From: Maliibacterium massiliense
Lineage (GTDB): Bacteria; Bacillota; Clostridia; Christensenellales; Maliibacteriaceae
Direction: 5' to 3'
DNA length: 64,000 bases
Assembly (NCBI RefSeq): GCF_900604345.1
Contig: NZ_LR026983.1
Span: 1 to 64,000, forward strand
Below are positions 40,928-51,280 of this stretch, one piece after another; the first letter of the stretch is position 1, and each line of letters opens with the position of its first letter. The notes beneath the pieces were generated by a model that was given only the letters and a program-made list of their open reading frames with translations, did no database searches and was not told the DNA's origin. The translations under genes and the position numbers were made by a program.

Positions 40928-41650
40928 TCAATTGGTCATGGCAAGCAGCTCGCTCACCGGCACCACCTTGAGGTTTTGCGCGGCAAAGTGGTCTAGTATG
41001 GCGGGCAGCGCCTCCACGGTGTTTTTGGTGGGGTGCATCAGCAGCATGCCCCCCGGCTTTGTTTTTGTGGTGGCGCGCTTGAGAATCACATCCGTATCGT
41101 GATCACGCCAGTCGATGGTATCCGCGCTCCACATGATGGTGCGGTAGCCGATGGATGTGGCCGCGCGCACCGTGGTGGCGTTGTAGTCGCCCGATGGGGG
41201 CACAAACAGCGTGGTGCGCACGCCCGTGGCCTCGTAGATCGCCTGCTCGCTTTTTTGAATCTCTGCCACGTTCTGTTCCAGGGTCATGCGCGCGTGCATC
41301 TTGTGCGCGTAGCCGTGATTGCCCAGCTCGTGGCCCGCCTCGGCCAGCTGCTTTGCCAAAGCAGGATTATCCCGCACCCAGATGCCGCCCAAATTGAACG
41401 TAATATGCACATTGTGCTCTTTTAATATGGCCAGCATGGGCTGCAAATACTCGCCGCCGCTGTAAACGTTGCACTGTATGGCAACGGCAGGCACGCCGTC
41501 GGCGCCCTGGTAGATGGGCTTTTCACTCTGGTCGGCAAACACGTCGCGCAGCTGCGGCGTCATCGCGGCAAAGTACACGCAAAGCACAATCAACAATATC
41601 ACAAGCGTCACAATATGCCTTCTGGCTAACGCAATGATGCGGCTTTTCAT
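40928..41650 (-). CDS. YlxY-like polysaccharide deacetylase family protein
   Basis: Product is 240 residues from ATG at 41650 with GGGAGGA 7 nt upstream. An N-terminal membrane anchor (VTLVILLIVLCVYFAAM) precedes the NodB-like domain: ITFNLGGIWVRDNPALAKQL, GHELGNHGYAHKMH (metal-binding His pair) and LFVPPSGDYN. The usual first motif with the catalytic Asp pair (TFDD) is replaced by AIQCNVYSGGEY, as in other YlxY-type proteins, so activity is uncertain. Location next to pnp supports the YlxY assignment; homologues are linked with sporulation cortex peptidoglycan. Confidence 0.88.
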   Translation of the reverse strand: MKSRIIALARRHIVTLVILLIVLCVYFAAMTPQLRDVFADQSEKPIYQGADGVPAVAIQCNVYSGGEYLQPMLAILKEHNVHITFNLGGIWVRDNPALAKQLAEAGHELGNHGYAHKMHARMTLEQNVAEIQKSEQAIYEATGVRTTLFVPPSGDYNATTVRAATSIGYRTIMWSADTIDWRDHDTDVILKRATTKTKPGGMLLMHPTKNTVEALPAILDHFAAQNLKVVPVSELLAMTN

Positions 41651-41780
41651 AGAAATGTCCTCCCTTGGCGCTGTCAAAAACCCAGTGCAATACAGCCTAT
41701 GGGCGGCGTTTCCCAATTATGCGACAGGGACATGCGTGGACGTGCCGGAAAAAGCAGTGGATTGCGCAGGAAGCTTGTAC

Positions 41781-41815
41781 AAAAAACGCCGGCATGCGCA
41801 TTTCATGCCGGCGTT
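41781..41815 (-). terminator. terminator after pnp
   Basis: A perfect 12-bp stem (AACGCCGGCATG and its complement) with a 7-nt loop, followed on the minus strand by TTTTTTG. The ylxY gene must have its own promoter or rely on read-through. Confidence 0.9.
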
Positions 41816-41836
41816 GATACGTGCATTGTCTGGGGC

Positions 41837-43942
41837 TCAGTCCTCGTCCTTAGGCAGCTCGTCCTCCGAGACGCCGTAGTGCGTCAAATTGACGCGCCCC
41901 TGCTTGTCGATCTCAATGACCTTGACCAGCAGGTCATCCCCCACGTTGCAGACGTCCTCCACCTTCTCGACGCGGTGGTCGGATAGGCGGGAGATGTGCA
42001 CCATGCCGTCCTTGCCGGGCAGCAGCTCCACAAAGGCGCCGAAGGGAAGCACGCGCACAACTTTGCCGCGGTACACCTGGCCCACCTCAATCTCCTTGAC
42101 GATCGCCTCAACCATGCCGCGCGCTTTTTTGGCGGCCGCTGCGTCAGGCGTGGAGATGTAGACACGGCCGTCGTCTTCGATATCGATCTTGACACCCGTC
42201 TCCCCGATGATCTTGTTGATGGTCTTGCCGCGGGGGCCGACCACCTCGCCGATCTTTTCGGGATTGATGGAGAAGGTGATGATTTTGGGCGCGTACTTGG
42301 AGAGATGATCGCGCGGGGCGGGCAGCACCTCGAGCATCTTGCCCAGGATGTGCATGCGGCCCTCGTGCGCCTGCGCCAGCGCGCGGCGCAGGATGGTCTC
42401 GTCAATGCCCTTGATCTTGATATCCATCTGGATGGCGGTGATGCCGTCCTTGGTGCCGGCGACCTTGAAGTCCATGTCACCCAGGAAATCCTCCAGGCCC
42501 TGGATATCGGTCATGATGCCGATGTTGCCGGTGTAATCGTCCTTGATCAGGCCCATGGCAACGCCCGCGACGGGCTTTTTGATGGGCACGCCCGCATCCA
42601 TCAGCGCCAGGGTGCTGCCGCACACGCTGGCCTGTGAGGTGGAGCCGTTGGAAGAAACCACCTCCGAGACCAGGCGGATGGCGTAGGGGAACGCATCCAC
42701 CGAGGGGAGCATAGGCTCCAGCGCGCGCTGCGCCAGGGCGCCGTGGCCGATCTCGCGGCGACCGGGCCCGCGCATCGGGCGCGTCTCGCCGGTGGAGTAG
42801 GAGGGCATGTTGTAGTGGTGCATGTAGCGGCGGGTATCCTCGCCGTCCAAACCGTCGAGAGACTGCGCCTCGCCCATCGAGCCCAGCGTGGCGATGGTCA
42901 CCACCTGGGTCTGCCCGCGGGTGAAGATCGCAGAGCCGTGGGGATGCGGCAGGATGCCTGCCTCGCACCAGATGGGGCGCACCTCGTTCATAGCGCGGCC
43001 GTCGGGGCGAATCCCCTTGTTGATGATCTTATCGCGCACAACCTCCTTGGTGATGCCGTAGAGGATATCGCCAATGGCATCGCCGCTGTCGGGATAGTCC
43101 TGCGCAAAGTGCTCGATGGTCTCCTGCTCCACCTGGTTGGAGCGCGCCTCACGCTCCTTGCGGTCGAACGTGTCCAAGCTCCAGACGACCTTGTCAAACG
43201 CGTATTCGCGCACAGCCGTCTTGAAGTCCGGATCGTATTCAGGCGGGATGAACGTGCGCTTGGGCACGCCCGCTTTAGCGACGATCTCGTCGATCCACGC
43301 GACGATCTTTTTGATCTCTTCGTGGGCAAACAGGATGGCGCGCAGCATGGTGTCCTCATCGACTTCTTTGGCACCCGCCTCCACCATCATCACCGCATCG
43401 CGCGTGCCTGAGACCGTCAGGTTCAGCAGGCTGCGCTCGCGCTGCCGCGCGTCGGGATTGATGATCAGGTTGCCGTCAACCAGACCGACCGCAACCGAAC
43501 CGGTGGGCCCTGCAAAGGGGATCTCCGAGATGGAGAGCGCAATCGAGGAGCCGATCATCGCAAGGATATCCGGCTGCACGTCGGGGTCAACCGACATGAC
43601 GGTGGCCACGACCTGGACGTCGTTGCGGAACGCCTTGGGGAACAGCGGGCGGATGGGGCGGTCAATCAGGCGGCTGGTCAGGATCGCCTTTTCGCTGGGG
43701 CGTCCCTCACGCTTGATGAAGCCGCCGGGGATCTTGCCGGCTGCATAAAGCTTTTCCTCATAGTCGACGCTCAGCGGGAAGAAGTCAATGCCCGCGCGCG
43801 GCTGCTTGGAGCAGGTCGCGCACACGAGCAGATATGTCTCGCCGCAATGGATCAGCACCGAACCGCCGGCCTGCTCGGCCAATTTGCCTGTCTCCGCGAC
43901 AAGTTTACGGCCTGCCAGTTCCATTTCAAATATCTGGTGCAT
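41837..43942 (-). CDS. pnp: polyribonucleotide nucleotidyltransferase
   Basis: Product is 701 residues. The phosphorolytic 3'-5' exoribonuclease PNPase. Two RNase PH domains flank a helical linker ([13 protein letters not shown] in the first; [17 protein letters not shown] and [21 protein letters not shown] in the second), followed by a KH domain ([19 protein letters not shown]) and an S1 domain ([20 protein letters not shown]). Length matches the family. It is 78 bp downstream of rpsO, the conserved rpsO-pnp pairing. Confidence 0.98.
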   Translation of the reverse strand: MHQIFEMELAGRKLVAETGKLAEQAGGSVLIHCGETYLLVCATCSKQPRAGIDFFPLSVDYEEKLYAAGKIPGGFIKREGRPSEKAILTSRLIDRPIRPLFPKAFRNDVQVVATVMSVDPDVQPDILAMIGSSIALSISEIPFAGPTGSVAVGLVDGNLIINPDARQRERSLLNLTVSGTRDAVMMVEAGAKEVDEDTMLRAILFAHEEIKKIVAWIDEIVAKAGVPKRTFIPPEYDPDFKTAVREYAFDKVVWSLDTFDRKEREARSNQVEQETIEHFAQDYPDSGDAIGDILYGITKEVVRDKIINKGIRPDGRAMNEVRPIWCEAGILPHPHGSAIFTRGQTQVVTIATLGSMGEAQSLDGLDGEDTRRYMHHYNMPSYSTGETRPMRGPGRREIGHGALAQRALEPMLPSVDAFPYAIRLVSEVVSSNGSTSQASVCGSTLALMDAGVPIKKPVAGVAMGLIKDDYTGNIGIMTDIQGLEDFLGDMDFKVAGTKDGITAIQMDIKIKGIDETILRRALAQAHEGRMHILGKMLEVLPAPRDHLSKYAPKIITFSINPEKIGEVVGPRGKTINKIIGETGVKIDIEDDGRVYISTPDAAAAKKARGMVEAIVKEIEVGQVYRGKVVRVLPFGAFVELLPGKDGMVHISRLSDHRVEKVEDVCNVGDDLLVKVIEIDKQGRVNLTHYGVSEDELPKDED

Positions 43943-44020
43943 GGTAGTAATGATCTCCTTTCGGAAAAAGTGAGCATATAGAAATAGAGCGAAGATGAAC
44001 CTCTCCGCTCTACCCGATCC

Positions 44021-44284
44021 TTATTTACGAAGACCCAGTTCGGCAATCAGCTTGCGGTAGCGCTCAATGTCCTTCTTTTTGAGATAGTTGAGCATATTGC
44101 GGCGCTGGCCGACCATTTTCAGCAGACCGCGGCGGGAATGATGGTCCTTTTTGTGCTCCTTGAGATGCTCGTTGAGATGGTTGATGCGCTCGGTCAGCAG
44201 CGCGACCTGCACCTCAGGCGAACCGGTATCCCCTTCGTGTGTCTGGTACTGTGTGATGATGCCTGTCTTTTGATCTTTGTCCAT
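44021..44284 (-). CDS. rpsO: 30S ribosomal protein uS15
   Basis: Product is 87 residues, with the family signature [23 protein letters not shown] and [19 protein letters not shown] central helices. It binds the 16S rRNA three-way junction early in 30S assembly. A structured leader (44285-44372) and a good promoter lie upstream, which fits autoregulation by S15. A stem (AGAGCG...CGCTCT near 43985-44012) lies between rpsO and pnp. Confidence 0.98.
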   Translation of the reverse strand: MDKDQKTGIITQYQTHEGDTGSPEVQVALLTERINHLNEHLKEHKKDHHSRRGLLKMVGQRRNMLNYLKKKDIERYRKLIAELGLRK

Positions 44285-44372
44285 AAAAATAAACCTCCAA
44301 TACTTTTATACCCCCAAGGTGCATCGTATGGCGTCGGAGACTCGCCAAACAGCGCGACCTGGTTGTTTTACG
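44285..44372 (-). promoter_or_regulatory. S15-type mRNA leader
   Basis: The 5' UTR of rpsO can fold into an outer helix (CCAGGTCGC with GCACCTTGG) enclosing a TGGCG/CGCCA hairpin, reminiscent of the S15-binding junctions used for autoregulation in Bacillota. The assignment rests on position and a hand fold. Confidence 0.5.
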
Positions 44373-44378
44373 TAGATA

Positions 44379-44407
44379 AGTATAACATGGTTTTGCGGCA
44401 GTGTAAA
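44379..44407 (-). promoter_or_regulatory. rpsO-pnp promoter
   Basis: Minus strand: TTTACA, 17 nt, TATACT, about 95 bp before the rpsO start. Confidence 0.78.
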
Positions 44408-44439
44408 TGCTTCTTTCTATTAACAAAATCATTTCCCTG

Positions 44440-45372
44440 CTATGCGCTGAAGTATTCCCGTACGCGCACCACATCCTGCTGCAGCTGCGCGGAAAGCTGC
44501 TCTGCGGTGCGGAATTTCGCCTCGTCGCGGATGCGGTGCAGCAGTTGCACCTCCAGCGCCTCGCCGTAAATTTCCTCGTCAAAATCTAGCAGATAGGTCT
44601 CCACTGTGGTACGCCGACGCTGGAACGTGGGGTTGGTGCCGATGTTGGTCATGCCCGCGTAGGCAGTGCCGTCCGCGCGCACCACGCGCGATACAAACAC
44701 CCCGTCCGGCGGCAGCAGCTGCTGCTCTTCCAGCGCCAGGTTAGCCGTGGGAAAGCCCAGCGAGCGGCCCACGCGCCTGCCCTCCACCACGCTGCCGTAA
44801 AGCGTGTAAGACCGTCCCAGGCAGCGATTGGCAAAATCCAGATCGCCGTGCTGCAGCGCCGTGCGGATGCGGGTGGAAGAGACGATGCCCCCCGCCACCA
44901 CCACCGGCGGCACCACGCGCACCGTGATGCCAAAGCGCCCCGCCTCTTGATGGATGCGCTGGGCGGTGCCCATGCCCTCCTTGCCGATGCACGCGTCATA
45001 GCCCATCACAAGGTGGGTCATGCCGATATCCCGAATCATGTTGTCCAAAAACGCCTCGTAGCTCATGTCCGCCAACACCTGGTTAAAGTGTACCAGATGC
45101 AGGCAATCCACGCCCAGGCGGGAGAGCATGCCGATCTTCTGGCGCATCGGCATCAACAGGGGCACGCGCACGCCGCGCAGCACCTGTTGCGGATGCTCGA
45201 TGAACGTGTAGACGTGCAGGGGCACGCCCATCTGGCGCGCATCCTCCAGCGCCATGGATAACAGGTGACGGTGCCCCAAATGTACGCCATCAAACATGCC
45301 CAGCGCCACCACGACATCGCGCGCTTCGCTCGTCAAGCTGGTGGTATCCACCTCATTACGCCTTCTGCGCAT
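44440..45372 (-). CDS. ribF: bifunctional riboflavin kinase/FAD synthetase
   Basis: Product is 310 residues. The N-terminal FMN adenylyltransferase domain has ALGMFDGVHLGHRHLL and the SSTRIRTALQHGD motif; the C-terminal riboflavin kinase domain has VVEGRRVGRSLGFPTANL and the catalytic ETYLLDFDEEIYG. It makes FMN and FAD from riboflavin. It lies between truB and rpsO, as ribC does in Bacillus. Confidence 0.96.
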   Translation of the reverse strand: MRRRRNEVDTTSLTSEARDVVVALGMFDGVHLGHRHLLSMALEDARQMGVPLHVYTFIEHPQQVLRGVRVPLLMPMRQKIGMLSRLGVDCLHLVHFNQVLADMSYEAFLDNMIRDIGMTHLVMGYDACIGKEGMGTAQRIHQEAGRFGITVRVVPPVVVAGGIVSSTRIRTALQHGDLDFANRCLGRSYTLYGSVVEGRRVGRSLGFPTANLALEEQQLLPPDGVFVSRVVRADGTAYAGMTNIGTNPTFQRRRTTVETYLLDFDEEIYGEALEVQLLHRIRDEAKFRTAEQLSAQLQQDVVRVREYFSA

Positions 45373-45391
45373 GATACACCCTCACCCTCCT

Positions 45392-46288
45392 TTACAGCAT
45401 CACTTTGGGCCGCAGCACAACCTGCCCAGACGCCTGATCCCGCACGCCCTGGCAAAGCGCAAGCAGGCCTTGTTTATCATAAACCCGATAGGGCTTTTCC
45501 GCAAGCGCATCCGCGTCCACGTCGCGGGCGCAGAGCGCCCCGCCGTTGCGCGCGCGCACCTGCGCGTACGGCCGTACCCACACGGCCGGATAGTGCGCCA
45601 GCAACGCCTCCATGGGTGTGATCAGGCTGTGCGCGCAGCCGGCATCGTGCAGGCGCTTGACATCCTCCACCGTGACCGCGTCCTCAAGCCGAAATGTGCC
45701 CGACTGCACGCGCGTCAGCGCCGCAAGGTGCGCGCACGTGCCCAGCGCGCGCGCCATATCCGCCGCAAGCGTGCGGATGTACGTGCCTGAAGAGCAGGCA
45801 ACCTCGATGGTGTAGACGTTGGGCGCCAGCTGCGCGCACAGCCGCAGCTGGTAGATCTGCACCCACCGGCGGGGCATGTCCACCGCCCTGCCGCTGCGCG
45901 CCAGCGCGTAGGCCTTTCTGCCCCCCACCCGCACCGCGGAATAGGCGGGCGGGATTTGCTGGATGCTGCCCAAAAAGCGCGGAAAGACGCCCGCCAGACG
46001 GAGGACCGATACATCCGCATTGCAGCGCATGGTCACCGCGCCCTCCGCATCCAGCGTATCTGTGGCCACCCCAAAGACGATCGTTGCCATATAGCGCTTT
46101 GTATGCCCCAGCATCATATCAAACAGCTGGCAGCCCTTACCCACCAGCACCGGCAGCACGCCCGCCGCCGCGGGGTCCAGCGTGCCGCCATGGCCGCATT
46201 TTTTGATGCCCAGCATGCGGCGCATCCAAACCACGGCGTCGCTGGAGGTCATGCCGGGCGGTTTGAGCAGGTTGACCGCACCGTCCAT
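45392..46288 (-). CDS. truB: tRNA pseudouridine-55 synthase
   Basis: Product is 298 residues. GAVNLLKPPGMTSSDAV and the catalytic KCGHGGTLDPAAAGVLPV with the essential Asp are at the N-terminus, followed by YSAVRVGGRKAYALAR and SGTYIRTLAADMARALG. It isomerises U55 in the T loop of tRNA. ribF follows 19 bp downstream and nrnA precedes it by 6 bp. Confidence 0.97.
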   Translation of the reverse strand: MDGAVNLLKPPGMTSSDAVVWMRRMLGIKKCGHGGTLDPAAAGVLPVLVGKGCQLFDMMLGHTKRYMATIVFGVATDTLDAEGAVTMRCNADVSVLRLAGVFPRFLGSIQQIPPAYSAVRVGGRKAYALARSGRAVDMPRRWVQIYQLRLCAQLAPNVYTIEVACSSGTYIRTLAADMARALGTCAHLAALTRVQSGTFRLEDAVTVEDVKRLHDAGCAHSLITPMEALLAHYPAVWVRPYAQVRARNGGALCARDVDADALAEKPYRVYDKQGLLALCQGVRDQASGQVVLRPKVML

Positions 46289-46294
46289 ACCCGC

Positions 46295-47260
46295 CTACGC
46301 CCCCTGCGCCCGCGCGCGCTGCATCTCCGCCACCAGGCGGGCGCACGCCGCGTCTATGGGACCCTCGATCTGGCAGCCCGCGGCAAGTTTATGCCCGCCG
46401 CCGCCAAAGGCCTGCGCCACTGCGTTGACGTCGTACGCTGTGGCCGCGCGCAGGCTTACCTTGATATTGCCTGCGCCGTTTTCACGCAGCACTGCGGCCA
46501 TGTCCACCCCCTGCACGTCGCGCAGATAATCGATCATGCCCTCGCAGTCCGCGTCGGTGGCGCCGCATTTTTCAAACATTTCCCGGGTAATGCAGGCCCA
46601 TAGGATGGCGTGGCCGTCCGCGGCCTGCATGTGGGTGAGCACCTCGCCCAGCAGGCGCGTTTTGGCAAGGGAACGGTCGCGGAACAGGCGCTGGTGCAAC
46701 GCCTCGACGTGCAGGTCAAACGCCATCAGTTTGGCGACGGCAAGATGCGTCCGGCTGGTGGTGTTGGCAAAGGCGAAGCCGCCTGTATCGGTGCAGATAG
46801 CCACGTACAGGCAGCGGGCCATGTCATCTGTAAGCGTCACGCCCAGCGCCTCCAGCAGGGGCAACATGATCTCCCCCGTGGCAGATGCGTCATCCTCCAC
46901 GTGGTTGTACTGCGCATATCCGGTATTGCTGATGTGATGATCGATGTTGATGGTGTGCACGCCGCGCGCAAGCAGCGGGGCCGCATCGCCCAACCGCTCC
47001 GGATCGGTGCAGTCCACGCACACGACGCAGTCGTAATCCGGCGCCATCTGCGCGGGCGTGATCGTGTGCGCAAAGCCGGGCAGAAAATCGATGGCGTACG
47101 ATGCGGGCGATGGCACGATTACCTCCGCCTTTTTTTGCAGAGAAAAAAGCGCCAGCTGTAATGCCAGCGCCGAGCCCAGCGTGTCGCCGTCGGGTGACAC
47201 ATGGCAGACGACGGCGACTTTTCGGGCCGATCTCAATATACGGCAGATTGCTGCAAACAT
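46295..47260 (-). CDS. nrnA: DHH-family oligoribonuclease/pAp phosphatase
   Basis: Product is 321 residues. The DHH domain shows VCHVSPDGDTLGSALAL, VCVDCTD and the NIDHHISNTGY motif; the C-terminal DHHA1 domain ends with FGGGGHKLAAGCQIEG. NrnA degrades nano-RNAs (2-5 nt) and dephosphorylates pAp. Position between rbfA and truB is the conserved Bacillota place for this gene. Confidence 0.95.
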   Translation of the reverse strand: MFAAICRILRSARKVAVVCHVSPDGDTLGSALALQLALFSLQKKAEVIVPSPASYAIDFLPGFAHTITPAQMAPDYDCVVCVDCTDPERLGDAAPLLARGVHTINIDHHISNTGYAQYNHVEDDASATGEIMLPLLEALGVTLTDDMARCLYVAICTDTGGFAFANTTSRTHLAVAKLMAFDLHVEALHQRLFRDRSLAKTRLLGEVLTHMQAADGHAILWACITREMFEKCGATDADCEGMIDYLRDVQGVDMAAVLRENGAGNIKVSLRAATAYDVNAVAQAFGGGGHKLAAGCQIEGPIDAACARLVAEMQRARAQGA

Positions 47261-47268
47261 ACCACGCG

Positions 47269-47640
47269 TTACTCCTTACTCTGGTCTTGCTTGATGACGT
47301 CGTCGATCAATTTGGCCATATGGATGCCGTAGGCAATGGAGGTATCCAGCGCAAAGTGCAGCTGCGGAATGTGCCGCAGCCCCATGCGCGCACCCAACTC
47401 CCTGCGGATAAAGCCGCCCGCGGCTACAATCGCGTCAAAGGACGCCTGGCAGGCGCGCGCATCCTCCGCGCCGTAGACGCTGATACGCACCTTGGCATGA
47501 CTCATGTCCCGCGTCACCTCTACATGCGTCACGCTGACGATGCCGGTGATGCGCGGGTCCTTGAGCGTATGCAGAATGATATCACTGATTTCCCGCTGCA
47601 TTTCCACGGAAACGCGGTCGGTTCTTGCTCGATCAGACAA
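47269..47640 (-). CDS. rbfA: ribosome-binding factor A
   Basis: Product is 123 residues from TTG at 47640 (SDRARTDRVSVEMQREIS), with AAGGAG 10 nt upstream; the frame stays open upstream but overlaps the infB end. It shows the KH-like RbfA fold with DPRITGIVSVTHVEVTRDMSHAKVRISVYG and MGLRHIPQLHFALD. RbfA matures the 16S rRNA 5' end in 30S assembly. Confidence 0.95.
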   Translation of the reverse strand: MSDRARTDRVSVEMQREISDIILHTLKDPRITGIVSVTHVEVTRDMSHAKVRISVYGAEDARACQASFDAIVAAGGFIRRELGARMGLRHIPQLHFALDTSIAYGIHMAKLIDDVIKQDQSKE

Positions 47641-47677
47641 TGCGGTTGTTCTCCTTACAAACCCGCACGCGGCGGAT

Positions 47678-50629
47678 TTATTCTGCGGCGACCTCTTCCT
47701 GCACGAAGGCCTCGAACTGGTCGCCTTCTTTGATGTCATTATAGTTTTCCAGACCGATGCCGCATTCATACCCGGCGGCTACCTCGCGCGCGTCGTCCTT
47801 AAAGCGCTTGAGCGAGTCGATCTTGCACTCGTGCACCACGATATTATCGCGCAGGATGCGCACGGTTGCGCTGCGGGTGATCTTGCCATCGGTGACGTAG
47901 CATCCGGCAATGGAGCCCACATGGCTGACGCGGAACACCTGGCGCACCTCCGCATGGCCCAGAATGATCTCCTGGAACTTGGGCGCAAGCATGCCTTTCA
48001 TGGCCTGCTCGATGTCTTCAATGGCGTTGTAAATGACGCGGTACAGGCGGATATCTACCTTCTCACGCTCGGCAGCGTCGCGGGCCGAGGGCTGCGGGCG
48101 CACGTTGAAGCCCACGATGATCGCGTTGGAGGCGCTAGCAAGGTTGACGTCCGATTCGCTGATCGCGCCCACCGCCGCGTGGATAACGCGCACGCGCACC
48201 TCTTCGTTGGATATCTTTTCAAGCGACGCGCGCACTGCCTCGGCGCTGCCCTGCACGTCCGCCTTGACGATGATGTTCAAATCCTTGATGTTGCCCTCTT
48301 CAATCTGCGAGAACAGATCGTCCAGCGACACCTTGGCCATGGCCTTGATCTGTTCGGCCTTCTGGCGGTCGCGGCGTTCCTCGGCCACCTGACGGGACAG
48401 ACGGTCCTCCTCCACGGCGTGCAGGGTATCGCCCGCCTCGGGCACCTCGCTAAAGCCGATGACCTCCACCGGCTGGGAGGGGCCGGCGCTGTTTACGCGC
48501 GCGCCGCGGTCGTTCTGCATGGCGCGCACGCGGCCGTAGGCCGTGCCCGCCACAATGGTATCACCCACATGCAGGGTGCCGTTTTGCACCAGCACCGTCG
48601 CAACCGGGCCGCGGCCCTTATCCAGGCGCGCCTCTACGATGGTGCCGCTTGCGCGGCGGTTGGGGTTGGCTTTGAGCTCCTGCACATCCGCAACCAGCAG
48701 GATCATCTCCAGCAGCTGCTCCAGACCCTCGCCCGTGTGTGCGGATACGGGCACCACCACGGTGTCCCCGCCCCACTCCTCGGGCACAAGGGAATGCTCG
48801 GTGAGCTCCTGCTTGACGCGCTCGACGTTGGCGCCCGCCTTGTCGATCTTGTTGATCGCCACGATCATGGGCACGCCCGCCGCCTTGGCATGGTTGATAG
48901 CCTCCACGGTCTGGGGCATGATGCCGTCGTCCGCCGCCACCACCAATATGGTGATATCGGTCACCTGCGCGCCGCGGGCGCGCATGGCGGTAAACGCCTC
49001 GTGGCCCGGGGTATCCAGGAAAGTGATGGGCCGCTTGCGCAGCACGACGGTGTAGGCGCCGATGTGCTGGGTGATGCCGCCAGCCTCCTGGTCGGTGACG
49101 CGCGTCTTGCGGATGGCGTCCAGGATGGATGTCTTGCCGTGGTCGACGTGGCCCATGATGGTGACCACCGGCGGACGGGTGACGAGGTTGGCCTCGTCAT
49201 CCTCCTCCTGCGCGTCGTCCATCATGACGTCCTCGTAAGTCTTTTCAAGCTTGAGCTCAAGTTCAATGTCAAACTCCGACGCCACCAGCTGAGCGGTGTC
49301 AAAGTCGATCTCGTTGTTGATGGTGGCCATGATGCCCAGCATAAACAGGCGCTTGATGATCTCGCCGGCCGGTTTGCCCAGCTTTTCGGAGAGGTCCTTG
49401 ACGCTGATCATCTCGGTGGCTATGACCGCCTTATCGATCTTGATCGGCTCAATGACGTGCTGCATCTGCTGCTTGGGCTTGCGGCGCGGGCGGCGGGAAC
49501 CGCGCGGGGTATCGTCGCCGCTCAAGTTGATCTCAGGGATCGCGCGCTTCTGCAGGGCGCGGCGGTTGGGCGTGCGCTTCTCCTGCTCGCTCTTGCGGGC
49601 GTACATGCTGCGGTTGGGATCATAATTGCTGGCGCGCTCCTTTTCCGCAACCGGAAGCAGCGTGGCAAAGCCCCCGCCCTGGCCGGCGGAGCGTCCGCCA
49701 GCAGGACGGCCCGCGCCTCCGAAACCACCGGGGCGCTGGGCGCCCTGGTAACCGCCTGTGCGGTTGCCGCCCTGATAGCCGCCCGGACGCGCGCCGCCAG
49801 CCTGGTAGCCGGAGCGCTGGCCACCCTGGTAGCCACCCGTGCGATTGCCCGCCTGGTAACCGCCTGTGCGCGGCGTACCAATCCCCCCCTGACGGGGCGG
49901 GCGGTTGTTATCAAAACTGCGCGCCCCTGCCTGCGCAGGACGTGCACCGCCCTGTGCGCGTGGCCCGTTGAATGTGCGGGTGCGCGAGAAATCCGCGCCC
50001 TGAATCGCCTGCCCCGGCGCGGGCGGACGGCCAAAGGGCCGGTTTGCGTTGCTGTCAAACTGCATGCCGCCGCGGGCCACGGGCCGCTGCTGCGCCACCG
50101 GACGCTCGGGCGCCTGCGCACGCTGCTGCGGGCGCTGCACCTCTGCGGGGGCAGCGGGGCGCGCGGCATCTGGCTGCGCCGCCTGCGGGGCGGCTTCCGC
50201 AGCCTTTGCGGCAGGCGCTTGCGTCTGCTTTTTCTCTTCGGCCTGCACGCTTTCTTGCACGCCTGCCGGCTCCTGCGCCGGCTGCACGTCCGGCTCGCTT
50301 TGTGAGGAACGCGCCTGCGCGTTTTCTGCAACGACCAAAGCGTCTGCCGCATCGGGCGTGTCAATCCGCTGGGCCGCCACAGCGTCGCCCTGCGTCTGTG
50401 CGGGCATGGCCAAGGCGGCGTCCCTGGGCGCTTCAGGTGATGCGTCCAGCTCCAGCGCGCGCTCCTGCTCTGCCTCCAGGCGCGCCTGCTCGTTGCGCAC
50501 CTGTTCTGCGCGCCGGGCCAGCTGGGCCTTCTGGCGCCACTGCTGCTGCTGGGCGCGCACCTGCGCAAGGACGCTCTGGGTAGCGTCGCTCAATTGTTTG
50601 GTCATCTCATTGATTTTGACTTTGCTCAT
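47678..50629 (-). CDS. infB: translation initiation factor IF-2
   Basis: Product is 983 residues from ATG at 50629 with GAGGAAC upstream. The N-terminal IF2_N helix ([19 protein letters not shown]) is followed by a long Ala/Gln/Glu-rich stretch, then a Gly/Arg/Tyr-Gln repeat region (about residues 250-300). A second IF2_N segment ([22 protein letters not shown]) precedes the GTPase: G1 GHVDHGKTS near 493, G3 DTPGHEAF, G4 NKIDKAG. Domains II, III and IV complete the protein. IF-2 brings initiator tRNA to the 30S subunit. The repeat linker is unusually Gly/Arg-rich. Confidence 0.97.
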   Translation of the reverse strand: MSKVKINEMTKQLSDATQSVLAQVRAQQQQWRQKAQLARRAEQVRNEQARLEAEQERALELDASPEAPRDAALAMPAQTQGDAVAAQRIDTPDAADALVVAENAQARSSQSEPDVQPAQEPAGVQESVQAEEKKQTQAPAAKAAEAAPQAAQPDAARPAAPAEVQRPQQRAQAPERPVAQQRPVARGGMQFDSNANRPFGRPPAPGQAIQGADFSRTRTFNGPRAQGGARPAQAGARSFDNNRPPRQGGIGTPRTGGYQAGNRTGGYQGGQRSGYQAGGARPGGYQGGNRTGGYQGAQRPGGFGGAGRPAGGRSAGQGGGFATLLPVAEKERASNYDPNRSMYARKSEQEKRTPNRRALQKRAIPEINLSGDDTPRGSRRPRRKPKQQMQHVIEPIKIDKAVIATEMISVKDLSEKLGKPAGEIIKRLFMLGIMATINNEIDFDTAQLVASEFDIELELKLEKTYEDVMMDDAQEEDDEANLVTRPPVVTIMGHVDHGKTSILDAIRKTRVTDQEAGGITQHIGAYTVVLRKRPITFLDTPGHEAFTAMRARGAQVTDITILVVAADDGIMPQTVEAINHAKAAGVPMIVAINKIDKAGANVERVKQELTEHSLVPEEWGGDTVVVPVSAHTGEGLEQLLEMILLVADVQELKANPNRRASGTIVEARLDKGRGPVATVLVQNGTLHVGDTIVAGTAYGRVRAMQNDRGARVNSAGPSQPVEVIGFSEVPEAGDTLHAVEEDRLSRQVAEERRDRQKAEQIKAMAKVSLDDLFSQIEEGNIKDLNIIVKADVQGSAEAVRASLEKISNEEVRVRVIHAAVGAISESDVNLASASNAIIVGFNVRPQPSARDAAEREKVDIRLYRVIYNAIEDIEQAMKGMLAPKFQEIILGHAEVRQVFRVSHVGSIAGCYVTDGKITRSATVRILRDNIVVHECKIDSLKRFKDDAREVAAGYECGIGLENYNDIKEGDQFEAFVQEEVAAE

Positions 50630-50643
50630 CTTGTTCCTCACTT

Positions 50644-50988
50644 TTACTCTTTTCCAGATGCCGTTTGTCCGGATACTGACGACAAGGCCTCGCTGGCCAT
50701 CTGCGCCAGATTCGCCTCTTGTATTGCAAACAACTTGGATGTATCCCTGCCCGCGGCCTGCGCGGCCATGCAAGCAGCCGGCACCAGCGCGTAGGGCACA
50801 TCGTATTGTTGGCAAAGCTGTATCATGCGCCGTTGCGTGCCCGCCGATGCCGTTGCATCGATCAAAAGCAGTTTTGCGCTGTGCATACGCATCGCCTTTT
50901 GGCAGGCGGTATCCCCGCTTGCGAGTTTCCCCGCGCGCGCGGCCAGGCCAATCGCTGTGCGCAGACGATCTTCATTCAACTTGTTCAA
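50644..50988 (-). CDS. ylxQ: YlxQ, L7Ae-family RNA-binding protein
   Basis: Product is 114 residues. The L7Ae/L30e-like fold is indicated by [23 protein letters not shown] N-terminus and the [17 protein letters not shown] strand-turn. YlxQ binds kink-turn RNA in related bacteria and is usually between ylxR and infB, as here. It overlaps ylxR by 17 nt and ends 14 bp before infB. Confidence 0.9.
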   Translation of the reverse strand: MNKLNEDRLRTAIGLAARAGKLASGDTACQKAMRMHSAKLLLIDATASAGTQRRMIQLCQQYDVPYALVPAACMAAQAAGRDTSKLFAIQEANLAQMASEALSSVSGQTASGKE

Positions 50989-51241
50989 ACGCCTCCATCA
51001 ATGCCTGCACCGTTTCGGGCGGCACCCGGGTATCCAGTGCGTGCTCTACGGCGCGAATCTTCAGCGCCCGCTCCAGGCATGCGCGGCTCTGGCAGATGTA
51101 GGCCCCCCTGCCGGAGGCTTTGCCCGTCTTATCCAGCAGGATGGTCCCCTCTTTGGTGCGCACCAGGCGCACCAGGTCGCGCTTCGGCTTCATTTCGCGG
51201 CAGCCCACGCACATGCGCATGGGCGTCTTTTTCTGTTTCAA
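50972..51241 (-). CDS. ylxR: YlxR/RnpM RNA-binding protein
   Basis: Product is 89 residues. The DUF448 signature is present: MRMCVGCREMKPKRDLVRLVR and GRGAYICQSRACLERALK. In Bacillus this protein (RnpM) binds the RNase P RNA and modulates its activity. It lies between nusA and ylxQ in the conserved nusA operon. Confidence 0.93.
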   Translation of the reverse strand: MKQKKTPMRMCVGCREMKPKRDLVRLVRTKEGTILLDKTGKASGRGAYICQSRACLERALKIRAVEHALDTRVPPETVQALMEAFEQVE

Positions 51242-51280
51242 AGCGCGTCCCTCCCCCTCGTTTATCGAAGAAAATACGGG

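Noticed and set aside
49690..49900. CRISPR-like repetitive DNA
   Set aside because: The repeats are coding, in frame and irregular, and encode the Gly/Arg/Tyr-Gln linker of IF-2.
47504..50305. 933-codon open frame on the + strand
   Set aside because: It is antisense to infB and rbfA, has no RBS or recognisable domain, and arises from G+C-rich codon bias. infB on the minus strand is unmistakable.
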